Source: Calendula officinalis | Lineage: Eukaryota; Streptophyta; Magnoliopsida; Asterales; Asteraceae | Length of the DNA stretch: 64,000 nucleotides | Reading direction: 5' to 3' | Assembly: GCA_963853835.1 (NCBI GenBank) | Contig: OY970823.1 | Coordinates: 48,025,808 to 48,089,807 of the forward strand | Part shown: positions 47,600 through 58,943 of the stretch, piece after piece | Position numbering within the stretch: the first letter of the stretch is position 1 | Layout: every line of letters starts with the position of its first letter | Notes under the pieces: generated by a model | The model's input: only the letters and a program-made list of their open reading frames with translations | Told to the model about the DNA's origin: nothing | Databases searched by the model: none | Position numbers and translations under genes: made by a program

Positions 47600-49560
47600 A
47601 AGTCTTTACAAGAATAATTTGTAAGTGTTAGCCTTAATCAATTCAAAATGTCTCCCTAAAATGTAATTCCAGTATAATTTAATAATTCCAGCACATATGT
47701 TAGCATCACCAGCATGTGCAGCAACAAGCACACTTCCTGCATCTTTATTATAAACATTTCTATCTTTTTAGCTTTATCATCGTCCATCTGGCGTTCTAAG
47801 TCTTTCTGTTAACGAAAAAAAAAAAGACAAAATTAGACAAGCCCAAAGTCAACTCTATAAAAGGCTTGAAGTTACATGACATATTTACCTTGAGGTGAGC
47901 ATCAGGTTATTAGAAGAAAGTGTTGCTTCTAAGATGATTTCAGTGCCCTTTTCAATTATAAATTCTGGACGAGCAATTAAAACGTAGCCTAATTCCTACA
48001 CATATGATAGTTGAATTTAAAAGTATTTAATTAAAAGGATTGAAGAAAAAGATAACTGATATTACCTATAAGGCTATAATGATCTGATTTATATAGCAAA
48101 ATCATCTGCATTGAAATACTTTTGAAAGAACTAACTGAGGCTGCCATAAACAACCAGATTTTGTTTGGTTGACAGTGACATACCTGGAAAGATAACCATG
48201 TATTGAACATGAGTACCAATATGAACTTAAAGTATTGATCAATCAACCACAATGATTCAACAACCCCTCTGCATAAATAACAAAGAAATTAAAGCATCTG
48301 GAGTGAGAAATATGTATGAAAAACGATCCCGATAACATATATTAAGCAGAAAATGACGATTAAATCAGAGGATATTTACCATCTGTCATCTTAGCCTCAA
48401 TGAATGGAACATCATTGTCATCATTTACCTGGTCAAAACCATATTGACGTTTCAAAGAATGAGTTTGTTCATCAAAGACAAGCTTGTCACCAGATTAATC
48501 TTTACTCAGAACCGGAACCATCTGCACGAGCAACTGATGAGCCGGAGGATGCTCCAACACTGTAGAAAATAAGCATTAGTTTCAGTATATTGTTTTGAAT
48601 TTGAATGTTAATTATTTACCATCTATCAATCCTATCCATAATTCTTATAAGTTGAAGGAAACCTGGCAGCATCGAATATGCAGTTTCTGTCAAAGCAAGA
48701 AAGATGCATGATCATTTATCTTCACTAAGCATGCTTCCTAAATCTCCAACCAAACGCATCAACAAAGATAAAGCACTCATTCTGGTATCTAATCTAGGAT
48801 CATATGTCAACAAAGATAACCCTGAATCATCAATAAGTATAATCTTTCCGTGATCCAGAGTCCAGACATTATTAAATAAAATGAACAAATTACCACAGGA
48901 ACCCAATATGATCTAAATCATGTATAGATTATCCATCAGTGCTAAATAAATTCGTAATTTGTATTCAAACTGAAACTCCATAACTGCATATTCTGACTCA
49001 ATCTAAAAAACACACACAAAACTTCACAATCTAATAAATTATGCAGGTAATAGCACAATTACTTAAAGCTTACAACTGCATACAGTTAAGGAAAGACCTA
49101 GGTTCCTTGTGAATAGATAGAGTACAAATTGCGCAACAGTAATCATAAAATTTAACTAAACAAACACAAACACCTGAAATTCCACGTAGAACATACTCAA
49201 ATATGAGCTAGGGTTTAGAGACCCCAAAATGAGACTAAACTGAACACCAAATCGAAGAAACAAATTCACTTAAACTCTGCTTCTACAATAGCTAGCTCGA
49301 ATGAATTGAAACCCTAGGGCGTTGAAGGTTACGCTAACCCTAGGGCGTTGAAGGTTACGCTAACCCTAGGGCGCTGAAGCAGGCGACCGATCGATTGAAG
49401 CTTGGTTGTTTCGTACAAACTCCAGCAGGCGACCGCTCGATTGCAGTTAGGGTTTCGACTTTCTTACACTTCGAGAACAAACTCCAGCAGCGATCGATCG
49501 ACTGACGCTAGGTTACGAAATATTGGGGAAGATCGAGTAGTATTGTACCCCGTTTGTTAT
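47600..49560 (-). pseudogene. Captured gene fragment inside the CACTA element (unidentified)
   Basis: Minus-strand exon-like blocks between plausible splice sites read, for example, GDKLVFDEQTHSLKRQYGFD then DVPFIEAKMTDG (about 48390-48500), MSALSLLMRLVGDLGSMLSE (about 48715-48780), ELGYVLIARPEFIIEKGTEI (about 47915-47995) and a KDLERQMDDDKAKK segment (about 47760-47810). Upstream, 49310-49500 looks like a plant 5' UTR with repeated ACCCTAGGGCG. I do not recognise the parental gene. In-frame stops between some blocks suggest decay. Confidence 0.4.
49311..49378. repeat. 26-bp tandem repeat with CCCTAGGG
   Basis: The unit ACCCTAGGGCGTTGAAGGTT plus ACGCTA occurs twice in full, then in part. It lies in the leader-like part of the captured gene. 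Confidence 0.9.
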
Positions 49561-50370
49561 TTGGGGTAGGGTCAAAATAGAAAATGATGGATTGATCGAG
49601 TATGTTAATTTGGGGAAAACACCGGTGGCTTATTAATTTTCTAATTTAACATTAATTATCTTTTTAGCATTACACTAGATAAATAATATCTATTGAGTTT
49701 AAATTTAACTGTTACAAAAAGAAGAAAGTGTTATAACAGAAAAGTAGGCATTATAATAGAGAAATATGAAATTACAATAGAGAATTACTGTTACAATAGA
49801 TAAAAATACCTTGTTATAATAGAAAAATATGTGTCACAAAAAAGATGGGGGCGTTACAATAGGTAAATAAGTGTTACAAAAAAGTTGGGGGCGTTACGAT
49901 AGGTAAATAGACGTTACAAAAAGTTGAGGGCGTTACAATAGCTAAATAGGCGTTACAATAGCTAAAATCTATTGTAATACTCGTTAATCAATTGTAACAC
50001 AGAGTAGTTTTTATGTCAAGCGTTACAATACCGTTACACTAGACCTACCTATTGTAACGAATTTAAAGGGTATTACAATTTTAGCGTTACAAAAGCCTTT
50101 TAATTGTAGTAGGGTGACTCGTTTGACTCGTTTGGCTAGAGACTTGTAGATGAGCTTTCGAACGTGACGAGTCAGGTATTAAATTATTAGGCTAGGATAT
50201 TGAAATTAAATGATTAATCGAGTATTGTTTTATCTCGACTCGAGATCGGATTAATATAGGTTCGAGCTCGATATAAACAAGTTCGAATAGCTCGTTAAAA
50301 GCTCGACTCGTTAACACCCTAACAATAACAATAATGATCGTACGTTTATTTACTCTCTAATACATCCTGG

Positions 50371-50852
50371 TAGGCCTGTGCAGAATAGACCAGGATCGAC
50401 TGGGACCGAAGGAATCGAACCGAATCGTAACAGAACCGCACCTGACGGTCCGGTACACGGTCCTGAATCTATGAGAACCAAAGACTTCGGGTCGATTCGG
50501 GTAAAAACCGAAGGAATCGATTGGGACCGAGTAGGACCGTTAGTGTTTTTGGCCCTTAAAAAACCCAGCAATGTATCTTTGGCCCAAAATCGAAAACCCA
50601 ACAATGTATCTTTGGTCCAAAATCAAAATAGCAGCCTTTTTACACCTTAAAATAGTAAAGTACAACTTTTTTTAAACATTGTAAATTGAATTCGGTTCCA
50701 GACGGTTCAAATCGGTCCAGACCAAAATTACCCGAAAAAAACCGAACCGCTCATTTTCGGTCCGGTCCTCGGTCCACAAAAAAGACAATTTTCGGTTGTC
50801 GGTTCTAACCGGGTCGGTCTGGTTCGGAGAGACTTGGACCATGGACAGGCTA
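50371..50852. mobile_element. hAT-type MITE made of GGTCC / CCGAA words
   Basis: Ends TAGGCCTGTGCA and TGGACAGGCTA are inverted repeats, and flanks CATCCTGG / CTTTCTGG agree at 6 of 8 bases. The interior is filled with GGACCGA, AATCGAACCGAATCG and TCGGTCCGGTCC words. It ends about 265 bp upstream of the KDEL-receptor-like start codon. Confidence 0.8.
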
Positions 50853-51116
50853 CTTTCTGGATTCAGCAAAACTTGCTCTGGAAAAGGGTTTAGCCAACCA
50901 AATCACACCCTTTTCCACACTGCCATTATTTTATCGATCCCTCAATTTCACCGATTCTGCCCCTAAAATTCTCCCACCAAATCGGCCACCCAATCGCCAC
51001 CGTAATCAAAACCCTAACCACCACCAATCACTACCACCGCACCGCCATCATCAAATCAGCAATTCACTTAGATACAGAGAGAACGTACGCAAGAACTAGG
51101 GTTTGAAAAACCAACT
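50853..51116 (+). promoter_or_regulatory. Promoter and 5' UTR region of the KDEL-receptor-like gene
   Basis: A C- and CA-rich stretch with two AACCCTA/CTAGGGTTT-type motifs (about 51011 and 51096) precedes the ATG, as in many plant housekeeping 5' regions. No TATA box was assigned. Confidence 0.5.
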
Positions 51117-52498
51117 ATGAGGCCACCAAAGAAGACGATCCACGTGATATCGTCATGGGTACGGCGGCAACCACCAAAGGTGAAAGCTTTTCTCGCCGTA
51201 GTGACCGGCATGTTGGCGTTGGTGCTGCTGCGTGTGATCGTGCACGATCATGATAATCTGTTCGTTGCTGCCGAGGCTGTTCACTCCATCGGAATCTCAG
51301 TTCTTATCTATAAGCTCATGAAGGAGAAAACTTGTGCTGGTAAGTAATCAAATCAAGTATCACATAATCTCCTATATGTTTAATTCAATCGATTGTAATG
51401 TACTGTCTTGTTAGTAGTTGTGATTAAGATGTTAAATTAGGTAATTTAGTAAGTTGTTCTTATTTAAAACTAATGATTTTACACGATTTTACTAGTGGAT
51501 TGTTTATAATTAGGGTTTTTCCTCAAATTTAAGGCTTATTATTGATTTGATCTGATTGTGTGTTGTAGGACTATCACTGAAAACACAGGAACTAACAGCT
51601 ATGTTTTTAGCTGTTAGATTATACTGCAGTTTTGTAATGGAATATGATATACACACATTACTTGATTTGGCCACATTAGCGACAACTTTGTGGGTTATAT
51701 TTATGATTCGTTTCAAACTCAAATCAAGCTACATGGAGGACAAAGACAACTTTGCAATGTACTATGTGGTAATAGTAATAAGCCTTTCTTTTTCATCATG
51801 CGAGTGAAATTACTTATTTACTCCTGTTATTATCTTTTTATTTTTTAATCTTTTGTAGGCGGCTCCATGCGCTGTACTGGCTTTAGTGATTCATCCATCA
51901 ACTTCGCATCATATTCTGAACAGGGTATTTTGGGCATTTTGTGTTTATCTTGAAGCAGTTTCAGTCCTACCTCAACTCAGGGTTATGCAGAACACAAAGG
52001 TTTGATATTTTTTTCACTTTGACTTTGACTTTGACTTTGGTTGACTTTTGTTTTTTCTCTGCCTCAGATTGTTGAACCATTCACGGCTCATTATGTATTT
52101 GCCCTTGGTGTAGCAAGGTTCTTGAGCTGTGCTCACTGGGTTCTCCAGGTATGATATTTTTGAAATGACAAATTTACCCCTGACAGTCTGTCAGGGTATT
52201 TTGGTAATAAATAATTAAATACCTACTCTCATGTTGCAGGTTTTGGATAGTCGAGGGCATTTACTTACAGCTTTGGGTTACGGATTATGGCCATCAATGG
52301 TTTTGATCTCAGAGATTGTTCAGACATTCATATTAGCAGACTTTTGTTACTACTACGTGAAAAGGTCAAACAAATTAACTTTTTGTATTTTATAAATAAT
52401 GAAATAAAAGTAATAATATTAATAATGATAATAGTGCTGTTTCTTTCAGTGTTTTTGGAGGTCAACTTGTTTTGCGTTTGCCTTCGGGGGTGGTGTAG
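51117..52498 (+). CDS. ER lumen protein-retaining receptor-like (ERD2-like) protein
   Basis: Six exons (51117-51339, 51569-51768, 51859-51999, 52068-52148, 52240-52364, 52450-52498) with GT-AG introns join to 272 residues. The protein has a basic N-terminal extension (MRPPKKTIHVISSWVRRQPP), then seven hydrophobic segments. Family motifs include HSIGISVLIYKLMKEKTCAG, LSLKTQELTAMFLAVRLYCS, VYLEAVSVLPQL and the C-terminus SVFGGQLVLRLPSGVV. KDEL receptors cycle between Golgi and ER and return escaped HDEL/KDEL proteins. This longer plant-specific ERD2-like group (about 270 residues against about 215 for ERD2) is less characterised, so ligand retrieval is inferred. All exons are open and the gene looks functional. 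Confidence 0.93.
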
Positions 52499-53330
52499 TA
52501 AGGAGGATGTAGCTGGAATTGAAGTTGTTAATTTTACATTTTTGTCCTTTAAAATTATGCAAGAATAGTTGTACATTTGTGCCTTGCTTTTTTTCCTATT
52601 TACAACCCTGATTTTACTCACATTATGATACTACTCTACCAATGGGTGTTTTGTGGGTATTTTTGTGTTGCATTTAACTTTTATGAAATTAAAGTTGCAA
52701 GAATACAGAAAGCTTTGCAATTCCACAATCTCCCCGTGTACAACATCAGATGCACATAGTATTCATTATCAAAGACACATTGACTAAACAACAATTACTA
52801 TCACCTCTTTCGAGAGCTTTCTTTCTTCCTTTTGTCACCTACTTAAAACAAAAATAAGATAGCCAAAGCAAAATAATAGCATAAAGAAGAATTGCACCAC
52901 GTTTATTTAAATAGAAATTATCAAGAATTGCGCCATTTTATCCAAGAATTTTTTTGCAAATAAACTTTCTTCAAATAGAAATTATCAACAGCTTTTCTAA
53001 GTGATTTGACGGAGAACATGCCCGCTGGATCCAAGACCAAGCAATCCTTCACCGATGAAGAGGACCATCACCCTCATTTAATTGAAAGGGGATTATTATT
53101 TTGTCCATCATGTGAGGTGCACATAGGTTATTTAACGGATGTTTTAGACGTCAATTTGACAGAGGGATGCCGGGTGTAACAAATTGAATACACCAGGTAC
53201 TTCCAGTGTAATAAACGAAGTTCAGTGGCTGTGTTTGTAATAGGTGGCAAACCACAGTGACATTTCGTGTAATTTACTCATCCAAGAATCTAGTTTTTCC
53301 GAGAAGTTATATTAGGCAAGAGTAACTCTG
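52499..53330. other. 3' flank of the ERD2-like gene and a possible half MITE
   Basis: The 3' UTR should lie in the first few hundred bases. At about 53090-53285 a segment ending GTGTAATTTACTC resembles the right arm of the Mutator-like MITEs seen at 7107 and 44045, but no left arm was found. Confidence 0.35.
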
Positions 53331-53720
53331 GGGCTGTCAATACCTGACATGGCACAACAAAAATACCCGAAACGAAATGAAATTGGGACAAAATCGAAAT
53401 TTGAATTAGTGTCAGTGTCGTGTCATGTAAAACAAACACGAAGTCAAGTTGTGTCGTGTTCGGGTTCAGAGATTAACACGAACTTGACATGATAATTATG
53501 ATTTTGGGAACATTTAGAAATTTATATTATATTTTTGTCGTGTTTGCCGGTTTCTTAGCATGTACTAGGTAAGAAATTTGATATTTATGTTACTTATCTC
53601 GTGTTGTCGTGTTTATGTGTTTCAAATGGGTCGCGTTCGTGTTAGCAAAATAAAACATGATTTCGTGTCGTGTTGTTTTCGTGTTGAAAAAAAATGAATC
53701 CGCGTCGTGTTACCCAGAAA
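53331..53720. repeat. CGTGTCGTGTT-word repeat region (hAT-like, incomplete)
   Basis: Starts near GGGGCTGTCAATACC, a hAT-like terminus, and runs through degenerate CGAAA, GTGTCGTGT and CGTGTTCGTGTT words. The opposite terminus and target duplication were not found. Confidence 0.4.
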
Positions 53721-56677
53721 GTCCAAAAACATGAAATGATAAGCAAAATTTGAGAGCAAGTAACTCCACCTAATTGAATTGATCAAATTCTTCTCCACTG
53801 CTAATCAGGCGCCTCCAATTCCCATTGGTTTCTAAAAACCTCATTTGAAACAATGAATTTGTCTCTCACCGATTCTTGGGATTAATGTTGAGCCGAACCA
53901 AACGAGGGTAAAGAGTTTTAACATTATAGTTCTCATACCCACAACGAATTAATGCCATAAATAAATTTAATTAGTGTGTACCAAGGAGGCATTTGGCTCC
54001 ATTTTAAAACATCACTACTATTTACCTAGAAGAGCAAAATTACTAACTTGAAGTTGAAAATGTAAAACAATGTAAAACTCCAACACTAAACACCTAATGT
54101 ATAAGTTGAAAATGATATTTTTATATTTATGTTTTTTGTTGTAGGAAATAACTATTTACAAGATTTTTATATTGAGGGTAAAGATAAATATTGTCTATAT
54201 AGAATAAAGTTAACATCGTATTTAATTTGAATTGAATATATGATTAGTTAGCTATAACTTCGAAAGCTACTTACCACCAATTGTTGTCCAATAACCCATA
54301 TTCTTGCATAGTCATATTTAGGGTATGAATGTGAACATTATTGAAGTCACGTCAATTTTCTTTTTTTGTGCACCTAAGAGAAACGCATTCAATACAAATC
54401 GTATTTATTTTATGATAATTAATATTGACATTATAAAAGTAATCCAATTATGTTCCAACCTGTTATGATAATTAAACGCTCATATGTTTGGTTTTAAAAA
54501 AGAAAACTGACATGGTGATAATGTAAAACTTGTGACTAAATATGAGTTTGGTCTATCATTACGCTCGGTCTAAGTAACTAATACCTAAGAGAGTCAATAC
54601 AACGATCTAACCGATTACTGACTATCTTATGCCAGTCAAGCTATCTTTCTCATTTTTATTACGTATTCTTTAAATGATATCCATTGAACCATTTGTTTAA
54701 GTGTCAAACCTATAATTTAACATGTTAAAAAAATCACTAAGATGCCTTTGTTTAACCCATAACTTAGCATATTTTCTGTTTGGAGTATTAGCTTTAAGTT
54801 ACGATCATAGACACGTGTTTTCCAAATCACCCTCTGACTTTTTTTTTCCTTTCCCCCACAAAGCTATTCATGACCAAAACATAATACATAATTATTTTAA
54901 GTGTAACTTTTGAAAGAAGTCTGAAGTCAAAGGGGTAAAAGATTAGTTTCTCAAAACATGAAATCTTGTGGCGAGTCCGTAAGTAGCAACATGAAGTTTA
55001 CACAAATAATAAAATATAACATTTCTCATACCAAAATATATCATGTTGTGTTAAAATTAAACACAACACGATTAATTTTTAACTACTCCCTGTTACGTTT
55101 TTGTCACAAAAATTGTATAATTATTCTTTTAACTACTCCCTATTATCTTTAATTTTCCGCTTCAATTTAAGTATTTTTAAACGATCTAATGCCAACAGTT
55201 GTGGTAAAAAAATTTATTTTGAGTGACAAGAATGCTAATTAATATTTTAAAACTCGGGTTAGAGCGATCGATCATACCAGAAAGCGGAGAGTATGTTGGG
55301 CCGAACCGAGTGTGTTAAAAAAACTATTTACGAACCGCTTCGAACCGAATGGTTTAAGTGTAAACCAGGTCGAAGTTGGATGGTTGAACTGGCTATATTA
55401 TTTTTATATTATTTTCTATACATTTGGAGCGTTAATTTATTTAATATGTTTTGAAACTTGAAACATCAAGTTCTAATTGAAAGTTAAGTGTTTGGTTTTA
55501 TTTTTAATAGATTTGGAATTCAAAGTTATTGAATTTTGTTGGAAAAAACTTCTTGAAATTTATTGGATTTGTTTTGTATTATTTAGAATTTTTTGGCATT
55601 TATGTAATTTTGCATAATTAATTTATCATGAATACCCAGTATTATTTGAATAGTTACGATTGATTAGACCATTTTAGAGTATCGATGAGTTCGATTCGAA
55701 AACTAAAATTTTTAGAATATTGATGCTAACTTGCTAAGAGTCCACTAACATAACATGCCTCATGGTCTATTTTTGGTATCAACATGAAAATTACACATAT
55801 TATTTTATGAAAGTAAAATACGTCATAGTTGAACTATTTATTAAAATGTGTTTTGAACATTTGAGATACGTATCTTATAGTAAAAGAAATATAAAGACCA
55901 GTAGATGTATAACATTTATAACTTGAAGAAAAATATATGAAAACATATAAATACATTTATTGGTTAACAATTATTTTTAAAAAGGTATTCACATTTATTA
56001 CGAACTCGTGATGTACGTGATCTAACCGTCACTCGCTGTAATTATTTCTGTATATTTCCTTGACCATACCCATGAAGAGATCGAACATGTGACCTATAAG
56101 AAGTTATTCATGAGTTTTACCACTAAGTCATCACGTAATTGTTGAATGTTTATCGATTAAACATGATGGGCTTTATTGGCAAAAATAATGAACACCTTTC
56201 TTCGACCCATACTCTGCCAACATTCCTGACGACAAAGATTTACATACCATGTAATTCATAGTACATATGATTTGGATTGTTCCCTTCTTTTTGTTTTTAT
56301 TTTTCTTTTTCTTTTAAATATAAATGCCATTCAAACATTTAGTTAGTTGGTGGAGATATTGCTTTCACATGCTAACTAAGCTACATACATTTGTGGTGTA
56401 GTTGAGAACTCATTGAATGAAAGATAATGGGCTGGCGTAGCCTTTTTCATCAATCACCATACTCTCACTTATTCATGGGTGGGCCCCCTAGCTTCATGTG
56501 AGGTTATTTACTGCCCAAAAATATATGTTAAAAAAATATATATTACACTATATATACAACTAGCAACTGCTTCAAGTAGTCACTCAAACACCAGGCTTTT
56601 TTGAAGCTACATAAGTTCATCCATCTTATGTGTTTATTATTAAGACTTTATAAGTTGTGTTTATTTTAACCGTTTCG
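53721..56677. other. Intergenic DNA and promoter of the proline-rich protein gene
   Basis: Nearly 3 kb of AT-rich DNA without a supportable gene. A CCGAACC-word patch at 55290-55390 resembles the hAT-like arrays. The TATATATAC at about 56550-56560, some 120 bp before the ATG, is a plausible TATA region. Confidence 0.4.
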
Positions 56678-58040
56678 ATGACGGGTTTCCTTTACGGGAT
56701 TTTCCTGGTTTTGTTGTTTTCGGGTAGTTTGTGCTACGGCAATTCTAATACCGTTGAGGTAGTTGGTTTTGGAGAATGTGCTGATTGTAAGGAGAATAAT
56801 ATCAAGACAACACAAGCATTGTCAGGTATTAATGTATTATGAATTGCTTAATATGTCTTTATATATATTGTATTAAGTAAAATAACTCGAGTACATGCAT
56901 GGTCTAGGTAGTGACACATAAAAGTTGATACCATGCCAATACCAATGTCTAAATATGCATGTATTTTGATTTGGGTTGACCTTTTCAGGGCTAAAAGTGA
57001 CTATTGAGTGCAAACTTGAAGATGGTAAATTCCAAACAAGAGGTGTTGCAAAGCTCAATGAAGAAGGACTCTTCAAGGTATCTCTTCCTAAAGAAATCTT
57101 GAAAGATGGAAAGTTGGGTGAAGAATGTTATGCACAACTACACAATGCAGCAAATGCACCTTGTGGAATTCACAATGGCCTAGATGCCTCTAAGATCACT
57201 TTTTTGTCAAATTCGAACGATAAACACACTTTTCGGCCCGCCGGAAAACTCAAATTCTCATCGGCAATATGTGCATCCGCCACTTTTTGGCCTCCTTTCC
57301 CAAAACCATCTCTCCCTAAGGGCCACTCTTGGTTAAAGAAATTTGGCCACATCTTCCCTCTACCACCACATCCACCCATGGTCCTCCCTCCTATTTCATT
57401 ACCACCAAAAGTACCCTTCAAAAAGCCATGTCCGCCGCCTGTTGTTAAGCCCGAGCCAAAGCCCCAACCTAAGCCCGAGCCAAAGCCCGAGCCCGAGCCT
57501 AAACCAAAGCCCGAACCTAAGCCATGTCCACCACCGGTTGTTAAGCCAGAGCCAAAACCACCAGTTTACAAGCCCAAGCCTAAGCCAAAGGCACCCGTTT
57601 ACAAGCCAAAGCCACCAGTTTACAAGCCCAAACCGGAGCCAAAGCCGCCTGTATACAAGCCCAAGCCAAAGCCACCCGTTTACAAGCCCAAACCGGAGCC
57701 AAAGCCGCCAGTTTACAAGCCCAAACCGGAGCCAAAGCCACCCGTTTACAAGCCCAAACCGGAGCCAAAGCCGCCAGTTTACAAGCCCAAACCGGAGCCA
57801 AAGCCACCCGTTTACAAACCCACACCCATGCCAAAGCCATCTGTTCCCATCTATAAGCCATTGCCACCACATATTCCAATTTACAAGCCACATCCAAAAA
57901 TCTTGCCACCATTCCCACCAATCTATAAGAAACCATGCCCACCATTCTATAAGAAACCATTCCCTAAGCTTCCTCCTCTCCCCACTATTCCTCCAAAATA
58001 TTTCCATCATCCCATCATACCCGTGCCACCTCATCCTTAA
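56678..58040 (+). CDS. Secreted proline-rich cell-wall protein (Ole e 1-like domain + PPVYKP repeats)
   Basis: Two exons (56678-56825, 56989-58040) give 399 residues. A signal peptide (about 1-21, GIFLVLLFSGSLCYG) is followed by a Cys-containing Ole e 1-like domain (about 27-150: VEVVGFGECADCKEN, VTIECKLEDG, CYAQLHNAA). A long Pro/Lys/Glu region then has PCPPPVVKPEPKP and at least seven PPVYKPKPEPK-type units, and ends in a PIYKP/His-Pro tail. The layout is that of Arabidopsis PRP2/PRP4-type proteins, which are exported and cross-linked into the wall through Tyr and hydroxyproline. The start is the first in-frame ATG before the signal peptide; there is no earlier one. The intron follows TTGTCAG. 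The repeat region produces long antisense frames that are not genes. Confidence 0.93.
57650..57825 (+). repeat. 33-bp tandem repeats in the proline-rich domain
   Basis: Units encoding KPPVYKPKPEP are nearly identical at the DNA level (CAAGCCCAAACCGGAGCC recurs at least five times, with alternating CCG/CCC codons), pointing to recent expansion or conversion. Confidence 0.9.
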
Positions 58041-58774
58041 ACTTCTCTTTTAAGTTATATAAATTTCGCGAGTCGTAATGCATCTAGGATTAAGCATTTT
58101 TCTTGATTATTTGGGTGCTAATGTTTCAAGAAAGTAAAGTAATAAAGATTTGAATGTGTATGATACAAGTATCCGGTCATTGAAGACAACAAGATTATGC
58201 ATGTACATGGATAGACGTGTCACCATGGATGAGAGGTCTCTTTTGTTTATTGTGTCAAGATTTGGTGAGTGAATTTGAGGTATTTAATGGAGTTTGTAAA
58301 TTTCAAGGTTTGATTTGTGTTTTGTGGCAACTTGAATTATATAATTTGTTGTCGTTATATTTATGATTATGAGCTCAAGGTACGGACGGTAAGTTGTCTT
58401 TCGAAAAAAAAGTTTATGTCTGATCTATTTTAGTAATTATTTATTGTTATAACATTCATCACAAAACACATCCCTCCCTACTATGACAATGTTACAGGTT
58501 CCATAAGTCTCAAATATATATTCATCTTATACTTTTCTATATTACCTATACTAACATTTGCCAAGGGCAAATACTGTATATGAACAGGTGATGAATAGAA
58601 CGAAATAACCTCCCTTTCTTTACAGTTTACACACTTTCAACCCATCCCCACAAAATCAGGGATTTATATCTTCCAAAATCAACCACCCTTTCAACTCATC
58701 CCATGAAATCTGGGATTTATATCTTCCAAAATCAACCACGCTTTAAATTCATCCCCACAAAATCAGGGATCTAT
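58041..58774. other. 3' flank of the proline-rich gene and short tandem repeats
   Basis: After the 3' UTR region, 58620-58770 contains three or four copies of a unit around ATCTTCCAAAATCAACCAC with TCATCCC(AC)A. The Copia element at 58775 is inserted into this repeat, which resumes at about 60806. Confidence 0.6.
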
Positions 58775-58943
58775 TATAGGATATATTATATTTATATAAT
58801 ATCTCCTCAATATTTTATTTTTATTGGTTATTATTGTCTCCATATTTATGTGAACTATTTACGGGATGTTTGTTATGATACCCTTATTTATACCCTTGTA
58901 ATTCTTGAATGAAATAGATGAAAAGATTATTAGTTTTCTCTTC
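58775..58943 (+). mobile_element. Left LTR of an internally deleted Copia element
   Basis: 169 bp identical to 60617-60785. It begins TATAGGATATATTATATTTA and ends GTTTTCTCTTC, then pol sequence follows almost at once. The flank TCTAT at 58770-58774 is matched by TCTAT at 60801-60805. If that is the target duplication, the complete LTR is 184 bp and this left copy has lost its last 15 bases with the internal deletion. Confidence 0.8.

Larger units (their letters stand above)
47099..50114. mobile_element. CACTA transposon, non-autonomous, with exon-like host sequence
   Basis: The left end CACTACTACAATTAACGCC and right end AATTGTAGTAGGG are CACTA-type inverted termini with one mismatch. A 3-bp TGA target duplication flanks them (47096-47098, 50115-50117). 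Subterminal regions (47130-47490 and 49700-50100) are packed with ATTGTAAC / GTTACAATAGG words in inverted orientation, as in CACTA elements. No transposase is visible. The interior (about 47600-49560) resembles a spliced host gene read on the minus strand. Confidence 0.92.
46783..50321. mobile_element. Degenerate CTCGAG-rich hAT-like element hosting a CACTA insertion
   Basis: Two flanking blocks, 46783-47098 and 50115-50321, are dense in GCTCGAG, CTCGAGCTTG and CTCGTTAA words in opposite orientations. The right block ends CGACTCGTTAACACCCTA, a common hAT MITE end; the left begins with the diverged TAGATGTATTAACC. They look like two halves of one element separated by the CACTA element. No convincing 8-bp target duplication remains. 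Confidence 0.5.

Noticed and set aside
49311..49378. CCCTAGGG repeats as interstitial telomere sequence
   Set aside because: The unit is 26 bp and contains only one CCCTA; it is a local tandem repeat.
57399..58034. Trp/Leu-rich antisense frame opposite the proline-rich gene
   Set aside because: It is the mirror of Pro/Lys codon repeats, with no independent support.
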